Positions 53,368 to 63,138 are shown, counted from the first letter of the stretch. The stretch is 64,000 nucleotides of DNA from Adiantum capillus-veneris (GCA_014529385.2 CM043963.1:74114412-74178411), one strand, 5' to 3'. The notes: a model not told the origin generated them from the sequence alone. Numbers and translations: made by a program.

Positions 53368-53610
53368 TGTTTGATGACATAGGTTTCTGTTTCAGTGTAC
53401 CGGATGTGAATGTGTAGGTCTGGTCAATGTTTTGACTTTTATTGTGCATACTCGTTTGCTGATTGCTCTTGCTCTTTATTATTTTTGTTTTTTGAATGTT
53501 TGCTAGAACTAGTATAATGCTTTATATATACATTCCCTAAGATTCGGAGATTGAGAGGTTAGGGAGGAAGGTTGAGAGGGAAGCAAGTGAATGATGGATG
53601 TCATCAAACA
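53368..53610 (-). repeat. Candidate 3' LTR of G3 (243 bp)
   Basis: Starts TGTTTGATGACA (minus) after the polypurine tract and ends TGTCATCAAACA, a perfect 12-bp inverted terminal repeat. It contains a TATA box. No second copy exists in the window. G2, although related in gag, has a different LTR-like sequence, so this assignment is provisional. Confidence 0.55.
53521..53530 (-). promoter_or_regulatory. TATA box in the candidate G3 LTR
   Basis: Minus-strand TATATATAAA, about 80 bp into the LTR. Confidence 0.5.
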
Positions 53611-53620
53611 CTCCCCCCTT
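53611..53620 (-). other. Polypurine tract of G3
   Basis: Minus strand AAGGGGGGAG immediately before TGTTTG. Confidence 0.8.
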
Positions 53621-53631
53621 CCTTGGGTAGC

Positions 53632-53967
53632 TCATACCGTTTGAAATGAGCTCGTCAACCTTTGACACCAATTGTTCCAGTCGATAATAGGTGATGATTT
53701 TTGCCAGTAGTTTTCTCTTACCTTAGGTGCCTCGTCAAGTTGCAAGGGCGGTAAGGTACTCTCCCAGGATCGAACTTGAAGTGATTCATTGGGTGATTCT
53801 TGAACACTGGGAGGTGTGGATTGCTTTGTAGCTTCATGGAGGTCCACTATTGTAGGTGGAGGTTGTGGAGAAGCTTTTACCTCTATGGATGCATTACATG
53901 AGGAGCTAGAAGCTTCATGGGACTCCCCCCTTCCTGAGCTAGGTGGAACAAATCGTTCTTTCTTCAA
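53632..53967 (-). CDS. G3 Ser/Pro-rich ORF, unknown
   Basis: 111 residues, Ser/Pro/Glu-rich with no recognised domain. It ends just before the polypurine tract and could be the C-terminal part of a longer element protein. Confidence 0.4.
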   Translation of the reverse strand: MKKERFVPPSSGRGESHEASSSSCNASIEVKASPQPPPTIVDLHEATKQSTPPSVQESPNESLQVRSWESTLPPLQLDEAPKVRENYWQKSSPIIDWNNWCQRLTSSFQTV

Positions 53968-54033
53968 TACCCAAACTAGCTTTGGAGCGAGTGTGTAGCA
54001 TTCTGTGATTTTTTTCTTTCTGCGATCGTTGAT

Positions 54034-54240
54034 TCATTTTGGAGTTACAGGATTGGGCGCACATGGGTCAGGTGACATGTAAGAACACAATCTACGTTTT
54101 GGCACCCAGATTTGATCATTTCCTTGATAGTAGCCTTGGGCTTCCAATAGTCGTTTAGGAATCCAACGCAACATTTTCTTACTTTTCTTGGAGCGAGTGG
54201 TGCGTTTCTTACAAGGCTTCTGTTTTTTAGTACTAGCCAT
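54034..54240 (-). CDS. G3 small basic ORF with W-I-P-K and W-V-P-K motifs
   Basis: 68 residues. The first 25 are strongly basic (K-K-R-T-T-R-S-K-K-S-K-K). Then come W26-I-P-K and, after Q-G-Y-Y-Q-G-N-D-Q-I, W45-V-P-K. It starts six bases after the protease stop. A similar repeated motif occurs in the decayed element at 23500-23870. High charge suggests nucleic-acid binding, which is inference. I know no named family for it. Confidence 0.55.
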   Translation of the reverse strand: MASTKKQKPCKKRTTRSKKSKKMLRWIPKRLLEAQGYYQGNDQIWVPKRRLCSYMSPDPCAPNPVTPK

Positions 54241-54246
54241 GGTCGC

Positions 54247-55254
54247 TCAAGAAGCTTTAGAGACCCACTTGTATGTTTTCTTCCTTATATTAGGATGAGT
54301 CTTGTCAGAATCTATATGCATTGCTTGTAGCATATTTAAGGGTACGGGCATTTCATCCCCCTCAGGTGTTACCCAGGTTGTCCCCCTGTTTCCCCAAGTG
54401 TCTGTGGTTGCTGCTAGGTGGACCCAATCCACATTGTCCGAGTCAGTCATCCCAGGTAGTACATCCATATAAGGAGAATCTTCCCCAACATCAGTGTCCG
54501 CTTTACACGTGTAACAATACTGCAATGGAGCCGAGTGAACTGTGGTATCAGATCTATGATCAATTATAAACCTATTTCCTAGAGGATGTGCTCGACCTGT
54601 GACAAGATTCACTCGAATGACAGAATCTTGGAACTGCAAGTAGACATGGTTTTTAGACCAGTCATGCACCATTTTTGCTTCCCTCATGAAAGGACGTCCT
54701 AAGATCATCTCCGATGCCATAGTGTGTTTGGAGAAATCCATAACAATGAAGGTAATCCTTATTTTATGTCCAAAGACCTTGATCTTGAGATCTTCTAGCA
54801 TCCCAATAGGTTTAACAATAGACCCATTGGCCATCTTCACTACTATGGTTGTGGTCGCAAGGTGAGGTCTTCCCATAGTTTCCCAACATTTTTTAGTCAC
54901 AATGCTAACCCCACTGCCACCATCAAGGATTCCCTTCACAGTTAATCCCTTAGTAGTGATTGGTATGGTCGCATTGGATTCATCACCCTCAAAGTATTGT
55001 CCCAACTTGTTAACATGTATTTCTATAACAAGGTTCTCATCTAGGTTGGGTTGTGGATCTGAGTGTTCCTCCTGTGTTGGCATCTCCCCAGCTCCATCCA
55101 TTTGGGCAAATTGTGGTAGCCCAAACTTTAGTTCTCCATTGAAGAAGGCTCGAAGAGCTGAGACTAGCTCAGGGTCTTTATATAGTTTGGACATGATGGT
55201 GGTTCTAACTTCTGAAGACATGAAATCCATCAATTTGGCAATGTTTAACGGCAC
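54247..55254 (-). CDS. G3 retropepsin-type aspartic protease region
   Basis: 335 residues. A retropepsin fold is indicated by V-K-G-I-L-D-G-G-S-G-V-S-I at about residues 108-120 (catalytic Asp in D-G-G-S-G, where D-S-G or D-T-G is usual) and M-I-L-G-R-P-F-M at about 185-192, the second family signature. This protease would cleave the gag polyprotein. The C-terminal 100 residues are acidic with no RT motifs. The start is probably internal to a polyprotein. The preceding ORF overlaps in another frame after a 44-bp duplication. Confidence 0.8.
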   Translation of the reverse strand: MPLNIAKLMDFMSSEVRTTIMSKLYKDPELVSALRAFFNGELKFGLPQFAQMDGAGEMPTQEEHSDPQPNLDENLVIEIHVNKLGQYFEGDESNATIPITTKGLTVKGILDGGSGVSIVTKKCWETMGRPHLATTTIVVKMANGSIVKPIGMLEDLKIKVFGHKIRITFIVMDFSKHTMASEMILGRPFMREAKMVHDWSKNHVYLQFQDSVIRVNLVTGRAHPLGNRFIIDHRSDTTVHSAPLQYCYTCKADTDVGEDSPYMDVLPGMTDSDNVDWVHLAATTDTWGNRGTTWVTPEGDEMPVPLNMLQAMHIDSDKTHPNIRKKTYKWVSKAS

Positions 55255-56040
55255 CTTTTGGACTTCAGTCCCTTAACGTGGGGAAGATGGGATCTCCATT
55301 TCTTCGATAGGATCAAGTAGTCCTCTGTAAACATTCTTTTCATTTCTTCGATAGGATCAAGTAGTCCCTCTGTAAACATTCTTTCCATCAAGAAGTGAGT
55401 ACGTCCACTTTCCCATGACTTTAAGTCACTTTCTTCTTGGATGACACTAGGTATGGCTAAGGGTCTATGGTCTTGGTGAGGTTGTTGTTGTGTAGGGAAC
55501 ACAGTGTCTATAATCTGGATCTTCCTAGGTGCTAGTTCTAGATCCCTTTGGGTATCTTCTACCAAAATCCTTAATTGCTTGACTTGCTCAATCTTCTCTG
55601 TAGGGTTTGGATAAGTTCCTATCTTCTTCTTGGATCCTGGCCATTGTGGCTCATGAAGATCTTCCTTGTTGGTTTCTATCTTAGTGGTCATTTTGGTCTC
55701 CATGGTTTCACTTGAATCAGAATCCTCTTCAGCGTCATTCATATATACAGGGTCGTCACCAATCCCTATGTTGGTCTTTGAACTGGGGTCTGTCTGACTT
55801 CGCTGCTTTTTGCGATCTCTTTCTTCGTGTTTTCTTCTTTTTTTGAGATTGGGCAATTGATGCTGTGTCTCTTTCCTCAAGAATATATTTTTGTTTTTGG
55901 AGCATCGATCGTGTGAGTACGTTTACTGGTACCACAAGTGTACTTTGTGATGGCTCCTCGGTAACTTCAATCAAGTTTAATGGCGTGATCTTCGGTGCAT
56001 TTGGATTATTTGGACATTGTGCAATCAAATGATCTATGCC
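55245..56040 (-). pseudogene. G3 basic/acidic linker between zinc fingers and protease
   Basis: Two overlapping minus frames (56028-55756, 55880-55245). Near 56035 there is a zinc knuckle C-x2-C-x3-H-x4-C (C-N-R-C-G-I-D-H-L-I-A-Q-C), then a Lys/Arg-rich stretch (K-K-K-K-T-R-R-K-R), then an acidic stretch. The frame change near 55880 breaks the polyprotein. Confidence 0.6.
55297..55386. repeat. 44-45-bp tandem duplication
   Basis: CATTTCTTCGATAGGATCAA recurs at 55297 and 55341. It breaks the frame ahead of the protease. Confidence 0.9.
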
Positions 56041-56047
56041 ACATCGA

Positions 56048-56824
56048 TTACACTAGTATTGGCATTGTAGACGTGCTTGCTTGATTGGTTTGCATTAGTG
56101 TGGCATTTTTTTGTAGCCTAATAGGACACTCGGCTACACGATGTGGGCCTCCACACTCATAGCATTGAAGAGGTGGTCTCTTAGCAGTGTAATTGATATT
56201 TTGGCCTCTTGCTGCAAGAGCAGCTACTTGATATACAGGCTTGACTTGTCCCCAATAGTCCTCCATGTAGTATTGGGGACTTTCTTCAAGCACATCCATC
56301 CCATAGGCAATATTATGATCTATATCTTCCTCACAGCCTTCCAAACAAGCAATAGATGACTCACAACCCACTTGATTCACATAAGTGATTCTCGGATGTG
56401 GTGGTTGCGGTCCTAGCACTGGAGGTGGTAAAGGTGTTGTTTGAACAACATTTTGGGCCTTAGGGACCATGTGTTGTGATGTTTGTTCAAGAGGTGGGGC
56501 CGGCATCAATGCAGGCACCCGAGGTGTCCATGCTAAGGTTGGTCTATTGGCCATCGCGTGCTTAAATATTATGCAATCCTTAGCTTCATGATCATACCTT
56601 CCACATGCATTGCAATTCCCATTGAATTTCACTCTAAAAGTAGAACATTCACTGGTACTATGCGGTCCATAGCATACTGAGCACCATTGTTGCTCCCTTC
56701 TTGGATACATATGATTGTTCTGCGGAGCACGATTGTCTCTAAGACTCTCTTGAATAGCCTTGGTGAGATCTGCTAAAGTCATCTCAGATATCTTTGGCTC
56801 CTTAGCAATAGGCTTTAGGGTCAT
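56048..56824 (-). pseudogene. G3 gag zinc-knuckle block, copy 1
   Basis: Open frame of 258 residues: C-S-V-C-Y-G-P-H-S-T-S-E-C (about residues 48-60), C-N-A-C-G-R-Y-D-H-E-A-K-D-C (about 71-84), a Pro-rich linker, then C-Y-E-C-G-G-P-H-R-V-A-E-C near the end. These are three CCHC-type knuckles that bind RNA. It is preceded by copy 2 of the same block. This copy keeps an open frame and copy 2 does not. Confidence 0.8.
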
Positions 56825-57624
56825 TGGCTAATGCTCTGATGCTTGCTTGATTGATTGATTGGTTTGCATTAGTGTGGCATTTTTTTGTAGCCTAATAGGA
56901 CACTCGGCCACACGATGTGGGCCTCCACACTCATAGCATTGAAGAGGTGGTCTCTTAGCAGTGTAATTGATATTTTGGCCTCTTGCCGCAAGAGCAGCTA
57001 CTTGATATACAGGCTTGACTTGTCCCCAATAGTCCTCCATGTAGTATTGGGGACTTTCTTCAAGCACATCCATCCCATAGGCAATATTATGATCTATATC
57101 TTCCTCCCATTCTTCCAAACAAGCAATAGATGACCCACAACCCACTTGATTCACAGAAGTGATTCTCGGATGTGGTGGTTGCGGTCCTAGCACTAGAGGT
57201 GGTAAAGGTGTTGTTTGAACAACATTTTGGGCCCTAGGCACCATGTGTTGTGATGTTTGTTCAAGAGGTGGGGCCGGCATCAATGTAGGCACCCGAGGTG
57301 TGTCTGTCCATGCTAAGGTTGGTCTATTGGCCATCGTGTGCTTAAATACTATGCAATCCTTAGCTTGATGACCATATCTCCCACATGCATTGCAATTCCC
57401 ATTGAATTTTACTCTAAAAGTAGGACATTCACACTGGTACTATGCGGACCATAGCATACTGAGCACCATTGTTCCTCCCTTCTTGGATACATATGATTGT
57501 TTTGCGGAGCACAATTGTCTATAAACTCTCTTGAATGGCCTTGGTGATATCTGCTAAAGTCATCTCAGATATCTTTGGCTCCTTAGCAATAGGCTTTAGG
57601 GTCATTGGTTGATGCCCCGATGCT
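56076..57624. repeat. 774-bp tandem duplication of the zinc-knuckle block
   Basis: GGTTTGCATTAGTGTGGCAT starts at 56087 and 56861. Both copies run to GGGTCATTGG. G2 has a single copy, closer in detail to copy 2. Confidence 0.9.
56828..57610 (-). pseudogene. G3 gag zinc-knuckle block, copy 2
   Basis: Same layout as copy 1, but the first knuckle region (57340-57530) carries stops and frame changes, so only 57334-56828 is open. It ends in I-K-Q-A-S-E-H. Confidence 0.75.
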
Positions 57625-57716
57625 TGCGAGCTAGTAGATTTAGGGTCAACAGACACTCTTTCTCCTTGAATCATTAAATTATCCTCCAATTGGATCGCGT
57701 TGGTGGTGACTACTTC

Positions 57717-58190
57717 TCAAGTGGTGATACCTCTAATTACTAGGCTATTGTAGATATCCTCATGTCGTAACCCCCTAATGAATATATCAAGCAATTGGTT
57801 ATTGTTGAAGCCCTCATTTGGATTACATCGAGAATTCAAATGCTGCAAGCGACTTATAAAGTCTCTCACCGACTCTCCTTCCTCTCGTTGGGCTTTCTGG
57901 AGCTGAGAGGCTACACCCCAAAGTACTCCCTCTCGTATGTATTCTTTTAAGAACAGCCTCCTAAGAGTAGGGTAATTCGTTTTTTCTTCCACCCTTAGGG
58001 TTCTATACCAATCCCCTGCCTTCCCACTTAAGGTTAGGCTTAAAGCATCACTCTTATGTAGGTCATTGTGCTCTCCTAGAGAATCGCATATTTGTTCAAA
58101 CACTTCGATATGATTTCTCACATCCCCGTCTCCACTAAATTTTTGTGTGATCTTGGCTATTTGTACTCCCTTACTTCTAAGCTCTCTATC
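57717..58190 (-). pseudogene. G3 gag core, 5'-truncated
   Basis: 134-residue frame with L-S-G-K-A-G-D-W-Y-R-T-L and G-E-S-V-R-D-F-I-S-R-L, a Retrotrans_gag core. Homology with G2 (42298-42780) stops at about 58190, which is the truncation point. Confidence 0.8.
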
Positions 58191-59590
58191 TCTATCCAGG
58201 TACGCATCTATTGATTTGGTGTTATTCCATTTTTAGTATGCTTTGCTCGATTTTTGAAGACGTATAAGTACGCTTGAATGTTACAGAGCCATGCCAAGGG
58301 CATGTCGGCACTAAGTATTTTGGGCTAAGTGTCCAATCTCTCTTTCTGCCTTATGCTGTTACAAACCTACTTGTAGGGTTCAATTTGGCACATGTTGTCA
58401 CATGGGATACAACATGGTCTAGGAACTCAAGGAGTTCGGTTTAGCCAATGTGGAGCAAGGCTAATGAGGGTCCCTCTCACTCCCGTCGTAGAGTGTTTGC
58501 AGTTACCTCCACACACAAGTACATCTTGTACTTGAAGGATGTTCTTTTTTACACATCCTTACATGAGACATATTCCACATGTGGAGAATATGAGTCTCTG
58601 GACTGACTCTGGCGCCATTAATTCAATTATGTGTCATGACCAAGTCCCTAGGTGCTGGTCACATCTGTTTTCTAGACCATTTTTAGCACGATGTATCAAG
58701 AACAATTTCGTGGCCAGAAATTATCGGATATTTATAATGACTTGTTGAGGTACAAGTACTGCTAAACAACATTACAGATGGTTGTTTATACATATAGCAA
58801 GGCTATAAGTTGTTAATGAAAAAGTTTCATTGTCTGTACCTAGAAGTGATCAATGTTTCACCTTTTATTGTGATTCAGACGTTTCAGCAAGGCTTGCAAA
58901 AGATTGCAACTAAAAGTATTTAGTTTCTTTTCAGAACTATTTACATTCCTTTTAATGCGTGCTAGGCGCATCACATTTGCCATAAGTATTGGCAAGGATC
59001 ATTATGGATATACAGGTTCGGGTTAGTTTTTGCTAAATGCATGCACACTAGGTGTTATGGGCCCTAGTGTTTAGCAAAGGCTGATTTGGAACGGCATGCA
59101 TATTCCTCAGGTTGTTACTTATGAAGCATTTTGCACTCTATGTGCACTATCTCTATGAGATTACTTTTGGGTCTACTAATCACCAATAGAGGTCATGGCT
59201 CGGTTTGGGCATTTGTGGATTTTTTCAAGTTAACCACGATGGTTATTTTAGACATTGTTGATTCCTCACCAATGTTATACACTACTGTGATTCCCCGTTT
59301 ACCAGTCATCTGGGACGACGGTCCGTAAACAGTGAGGAAAACACACCTCAGTACTGTCAGTTATCCAAGGGGATAGGTGGATTACAAAGAGTAATCTTGT
59401 GCTAAAGGATCTGCTAAGAGCATACGTTAGCACAACGCATTTCTGAATAGATGATTTTCTCCCTATTCTAGAATTTTCTTAAGTACGGTTTTTGACTTTG
59501 AACACCTGTTGTGGTGGGGTCAATACTTTCATACGTCAAGGACTTACCAGGTGTGCTGACAAAGTATGTTGGCAAGTAACCTTCATTAGG
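58191..59590. other. Decayed retroelement-like DNA without a clear domain
   Basis: Short plus-strand pieces (58539-58748, 59131-59328) look like worn coding sequence in the orientation of the chromovirus tail that follows. No diagnostic motif. Confidence 0.35.
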
Positions 59591-60118
59591 GATGAACATG
59601 TAGTTCTTTGTGTTCCAAACTATTCAGAATTCTAACAAGAGGACACTCCCTATCTATGAACTTTTCAAGATACTCAAGCGAGTAGGAAATCTGGCTCACA
59701 ATTGCATGGAAAGTTACGCCAAGGTTTCCTTGCATTATTCCAGTACCTTCAGAAGATCTGAAAACTGGTTATGCCTTTGGACAACTCTTAGTTGTGGTTA
59801 CTCCTTTACAGTACTCAAGTGAGTTATAAATGAGTTACTATTTGGACCCAAGTGACTCTTAGTTGTGGTTACTCCTTTACAGTACTCAAGTGAGTTATAA
59901 ATGGAGTTACCATTTAGACCCAAGTGGTTGCAAAAGGACAACAATGTTGAAAACCAAGATGTTGCTCTTGGTTTCATTGAACCTCCTCACTGCACCAATT
60001 ATTGGTCATACAGACAACTGGCTCACATATGGGATGTCAATAAAGAAAACATCAGTATTCTTAAGAAGATATTACTACTTGTGTTTCCCAGGACGAAAAC
60101 TCTTCTTTAAGGGGGGAG
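59590..60118 (+). pseudogene. Decayed chromovirus integrase C-terminal/chromodomain tail and polypurine tract
   Basis: One frame reads F-K-I-L-K-R-V-G-N-L-A then S-Y-A-K-V, matching the Ty3 integrase C-terminal pattern (G-P-F-x-I-x-x-R-I-G-x-V-A-Y-x-L then A-x-V-H-x-V-F-H-V-S). Near 60050-60110 another frame reads F-L-R-R-Y-Y-Y-L-C-F, like a chromodomain end. A polypurine tract (AAGGGGGGAG, 60109-60118) follows. A 71-bp duplication (59784-59925) lies inside. Confidence 0.5.
59784..59925. repeat. 71-bp tandem duplication
   Basis: ACTCTTAGTTGTGGTTACTC recurs at 59784 and 59855. Confidence 0.92.
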
Positions 60119-60121
60119 TAA

Positions 60122-60370
60122 TGTCAGGACAAGGGTCCTACGGGGCAAGGCCCAACCTAGGGGGTCAGGGACCTAGGCCAAGGGCTTGGATTGGACCAAT
60201 GCGGACTTGGGATCCGCTTAGGGCAAGAGCTAGGAGCTAGGCCTATATAAGGGGCGGTAGGGAGGAGGATCCTATGTTGAGTTACCCTAGGTCTTACAAA
60301 TTTTGCCAAAGCATTTTTGGATGCTTTTGTGTATACCTAAAGTATTTATTTCATCTCATGCAGGCTTCCA
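60122..60370 (+). mobile_element. Start of a chromovirus 3' LTR (right end unresolved)
   Basis: Starts TGTCAGGAC four bases after the polypurine tract and contains TATATAA at 60244-60250. The right boundary is not visible; AGTACCT-rich DNA continues to about 60700. Confidence 0.5.
60244..60250 (+). promoter_or_regulatory. LTR TATA box
   Basis: CTATATAAGG, 120 bp into the LTR. Confidence 0.5.
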
Positions 60371-61134
60371 ACCAGTGTAAAGGTACTCTTGATGCATGCA
60401 AGTACCTTAGAAGACCTATGAGTGCATACTAGTGTTCTAGAGTACCTATATTTAGTACATGTGTGTTTACCAAGGTGGTTTTGAACTACCTTTAGATAGA
60501 CATTAGTGGTGCTAGAGTACCTTAAAACAGATTATGAGTAAACATTGGTGGGCTATTTTGCACCTATCCCATGACTAAGGTAGTTCTAATTGTACCTCCT
60601 ATACTTAGTGTAGGGGATCTTATTAAAGCTTGAGGTACTTGAGGTATGTGGTGTGTATATAAAGTACTTGTTTTCTCCAAGGAACTAGCTTCTACCTAAA
60701 GTGTTTGGATCATTCCACCCACCCTATCCCCACTTGAGAATATTGATTGATGCCTTGCAGGTACCTTCCATGGCAGAATATTAGTAATTATGTTTAGCTA
60801 GGTGCTCTATGTACAATACCCACTATACAAAAGTACCAATCCTATGTAGTTTGGGCTCTATGAATCATACTTGATTTAGTATACCTATATATAGCTACTT
60901 AAGGCAAAACACTTTAACCCTTTTCTTTTGCTAGAAGGGTTGCAATTGTCTATACCAACGCATGGTAACTGCTCTATTGGATGCAAGAATATGATACAAT
61001 CCAAGCACTTTTATATCATAGTTATGGCTCGCCAAGAAAAGGAAGGTTTTTATACCCAATCATTTTTGGCACATATCCTTTTTGTTTGGGGACACTCATG
61101 TCTCTATTTTCCAAAAGGCAAAGACGGTGTCTTT
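60371..61134. other. No gene; AGGTACC/AGTACCT-rich DNA
   Basis: Short ORFs only. It may include more of the LTR that starts at 60122. Confidence 0.5.
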
Positions 61135-61326
61135 TGTTGGGGTATAAAGCCCAATGTGGTCGCCCAGGTAAGTGGGCGGGCCGCCAGGTATGTACACATA
61201 TTCTTTTCTTAAAACCTAATAAGAACTCACTATGCTCTACACATTACAGTAGACCGAGTTCACCATATCGTCGTGCTCTTCTTCTCGCACTCTCTCTCGC
61301 GTCGCACTTCCGCTCGTACTCCTTCA
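61135..61326 (+). repeat. Copia 5' LTR (192 bp)
   Basis: Starts TGTTGGGGTATAAAG and ends CTCCTTCA just before the primer site. Only one copy is in the window, so the start is by pattern. Confidence 0.65.
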
Positions 61327-61328
61327 AC

Positions 61329-61344
61329 TGGTATCAAAGCTCAG
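61329..61344 (+). promoter_or_regulatory. Primer binding site, initiator tRNA-Met type
   Basis: TGGTATCAAAGCTCAG, two bases after the LTR. One difference from TGGTATCAGAGC. Confidence 0.85.
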
Positions 61345-62315
61345 ATCAAGGCTCGGGGCAGCACTGCAGGAGGCTAGAGTCACCAGCTCAGATTGGAGTG
61401 AAATTCGACAGGCGAAGACACGGCCCCAAATCTTGTGGGACGGCCCGAAGGGTTTGGTGTGCTCGAAATTTCATTATGAGGTCATCTCGACCACCGTTCG
61501 GCTTCGACAAAGGTCTGTGCAGGCCATTTTCGACTACGTGGTCTCAGCGGGTGCAGATCCGACTCTGCAAATTTGGGGTTTTTCGGCCTACGACTGCAGG
61601 TGCTGAGGATATCGACACTCCGAGAGTGTTGATTTGTGGCTGTCTACACATGGAAGGACGGCTCACAGTTCTTGGAGGCGTGTCACATACGACACGGGCG
61701 CATCTACACACAGACTGTAGGCGACATCCACTAGTTCATCAGGTAGCTTGTGTTTGCTGCTTGATATTCCAGATTTCATCCTGACATTGCAGGTACTTCC
61801 ACATGGGATGTATTGTCAGAGATGATGTATATCTGTTAAGGGTTTGCTGGCTGTGAGTCACGCAGCAAACAACCGCCACAGCGGTTACAGCATACAGTGA
61901 GAAATTTATGGATGTATGACTTTGTGGGAAGTCTATGTACTGTCAGATTTACTGCAGCCTTTGTTGAGGGTCGAGTGAGGTTTTATTGATCTGGGGGATT
62001 CTCGAATGTTGAGATCCTTTCGGTGATACAGGTCTTGGAGCGATCCCTCGAGCACCCTTAGATAGGCAGCTAGGATGTATTGACTGTGAGTTAGACAGTT
62101 GGGATTGCATCTTTTCTTTACTGCCGTTGAGGCATTGTCACAGTCTATGCTTACAGGACAGTGACAGGACAGTGAGAGACAGTACAGGTGCACGACAGGT
62201 TTACCCGCAGCTTACAATGTCAGAGAGACAGTGTTTTTGAGCTGTTCTTTGGTCTGTTTTTTTAGTACACCAGAGCCATTTTACAAAGGAGACTCTACCG
62301 AAATTTATGCAGAAT

Positions 62316-62479
62316 CTGAAGCTTTCTTGGTTCATTTGACAGGTTGATATTGGTTCAGAGGTCAGTTTACAGGGAAAACTTTGCCGAATTTTTCCTAGGA
62401 AAGTAAACAACTGTGAAGCGTAGCTATGGCTGGATCACAGGACACTGCTCTTTACAATATCAAGAAGCTGGATGGAACA
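62316..62479. repeat. Left arm of a copia-derived inverted repeat
   Basis: About 164 bp whose reverse complement recurs at 63840-64000 with roughly 90% identity. Confidence 0.85.
62426..62479 (+). pseudogene. Copia gag, first 18 codons
   Basis: Reads M-A-G-S-Q-D-T-A-L-Y-N-I-K-K-L-D-G-T, the same start as the inverted copy at 63892, then breaks. Confidence 0.85.
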
Positions 62480-63081
62480 GAGTGCAGAGGCAAATAACCA
62501 GAACAAGACAAGATTTCCATTCCCTTCTTGGACATATGTCCTAACCGGCTATGCCACAAAGAAATGTTCGGCTGCTCGATTACATTGATTACATTTTTAG
62601 AGACATTTGATACATAAATCATGTAAAGTCCTCCAGACTTTACTCCATGTGCTACTGTCATAGAACCCTTGGATATCTTCCACATGTTCTGTCCAAAAGT
62701 GGTGACGTAGCCAGCATCATCAAGTAAACCTGTGCTGATCAAGCTCTTTGTAATTGCGGGAACATGTCTCACATTTTTCAGCGTGAAAGAAGAGCCATTC
62801 TGAAACTTCAATTGAACATCTCCAACACCTAAGATCTCACATGTCTGCCCATTGCCTAGCCGAACATGATCTTTAGTGGTCACATAAGAAGTAAACCACT
62901 CCTTGTTTGGAGACACATGAAGTGATGCCCCTAAGTCTATAATCCAGTCACTCAGTGCATTTCCATCAGATGCTGTAAGAAGAGCTGAGTCCATTGTATT
63001 CTTCAAGAAGTAGATGTCTCCTGACACTAGATTGTCATCCTCTGCAACAGTGTTTGTCACATTTATTTCTTGAATCTTCAA
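62480..63081 (-). pseudogene. Copia protease and GAG-pre-integrase start (inverted copy)
   Basis: Continues the gag of 63892-63139 after a short break. The protease motif reads D-W-I-I-D-L-G-A-S-L-H at about 62930-62945. The catalytic Asp is present but the following Ser/Thr is Leu, explained by one C-to-T change. The zinc-binding start L-W-H-S-R-L-G-H-M lies near 62540. Coding ends at the junction at 62480, inside the GAG-pre-integrase domain. Confidence 0.85.
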
Positions 63082-63138
63082 TGAGGACTTGTTCTTCTCA
63101 CCATGGTCTTCAGCTTTCTCTTTGCCTTTTTCTGCTTT

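Larger units (their letters stand above)
53368..58190 (-). mobile_element. G3: Ty3/gypsy-type element with gag and protease but no RT or integrase
   Basis: Minus order: gag core, zinc-knuckle block in two copies, a basic linker, retropepsin, small basic ORF, Ser/Pro-rich ORF, polypurine tract, 3' LTR. Nothing between protease and polypurine tract resembles RT, RNase H or integrase, so it needs enzymes from elsewhere. Its 5' part (gag N-terminus, primer site, 5' LTR) is cut off at about 58190. Gag is about 90% identical to G2. Confidence 0.8.
61135..62479 (+). mobile_element. Ty1/copia 5' end: LTR, primer site, leader, gag start
   Basis: LTR 61135-61326, primer site at 61329, a leader of about 1.1 kb, then gag ATG at 62426. 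Coding stops after 18 codons at 62479, where sequence switches to an inverted copia copy. The large ORF 60981-61784 crosses the LTR and leader and is not a gene. Confidence 0.75.

Noticed and set aside
60981-61784. 267-residue plus-strand ORF
   Set aside because: It crosses a copia LTR, primer site and leader, so it is an accidental open frame.
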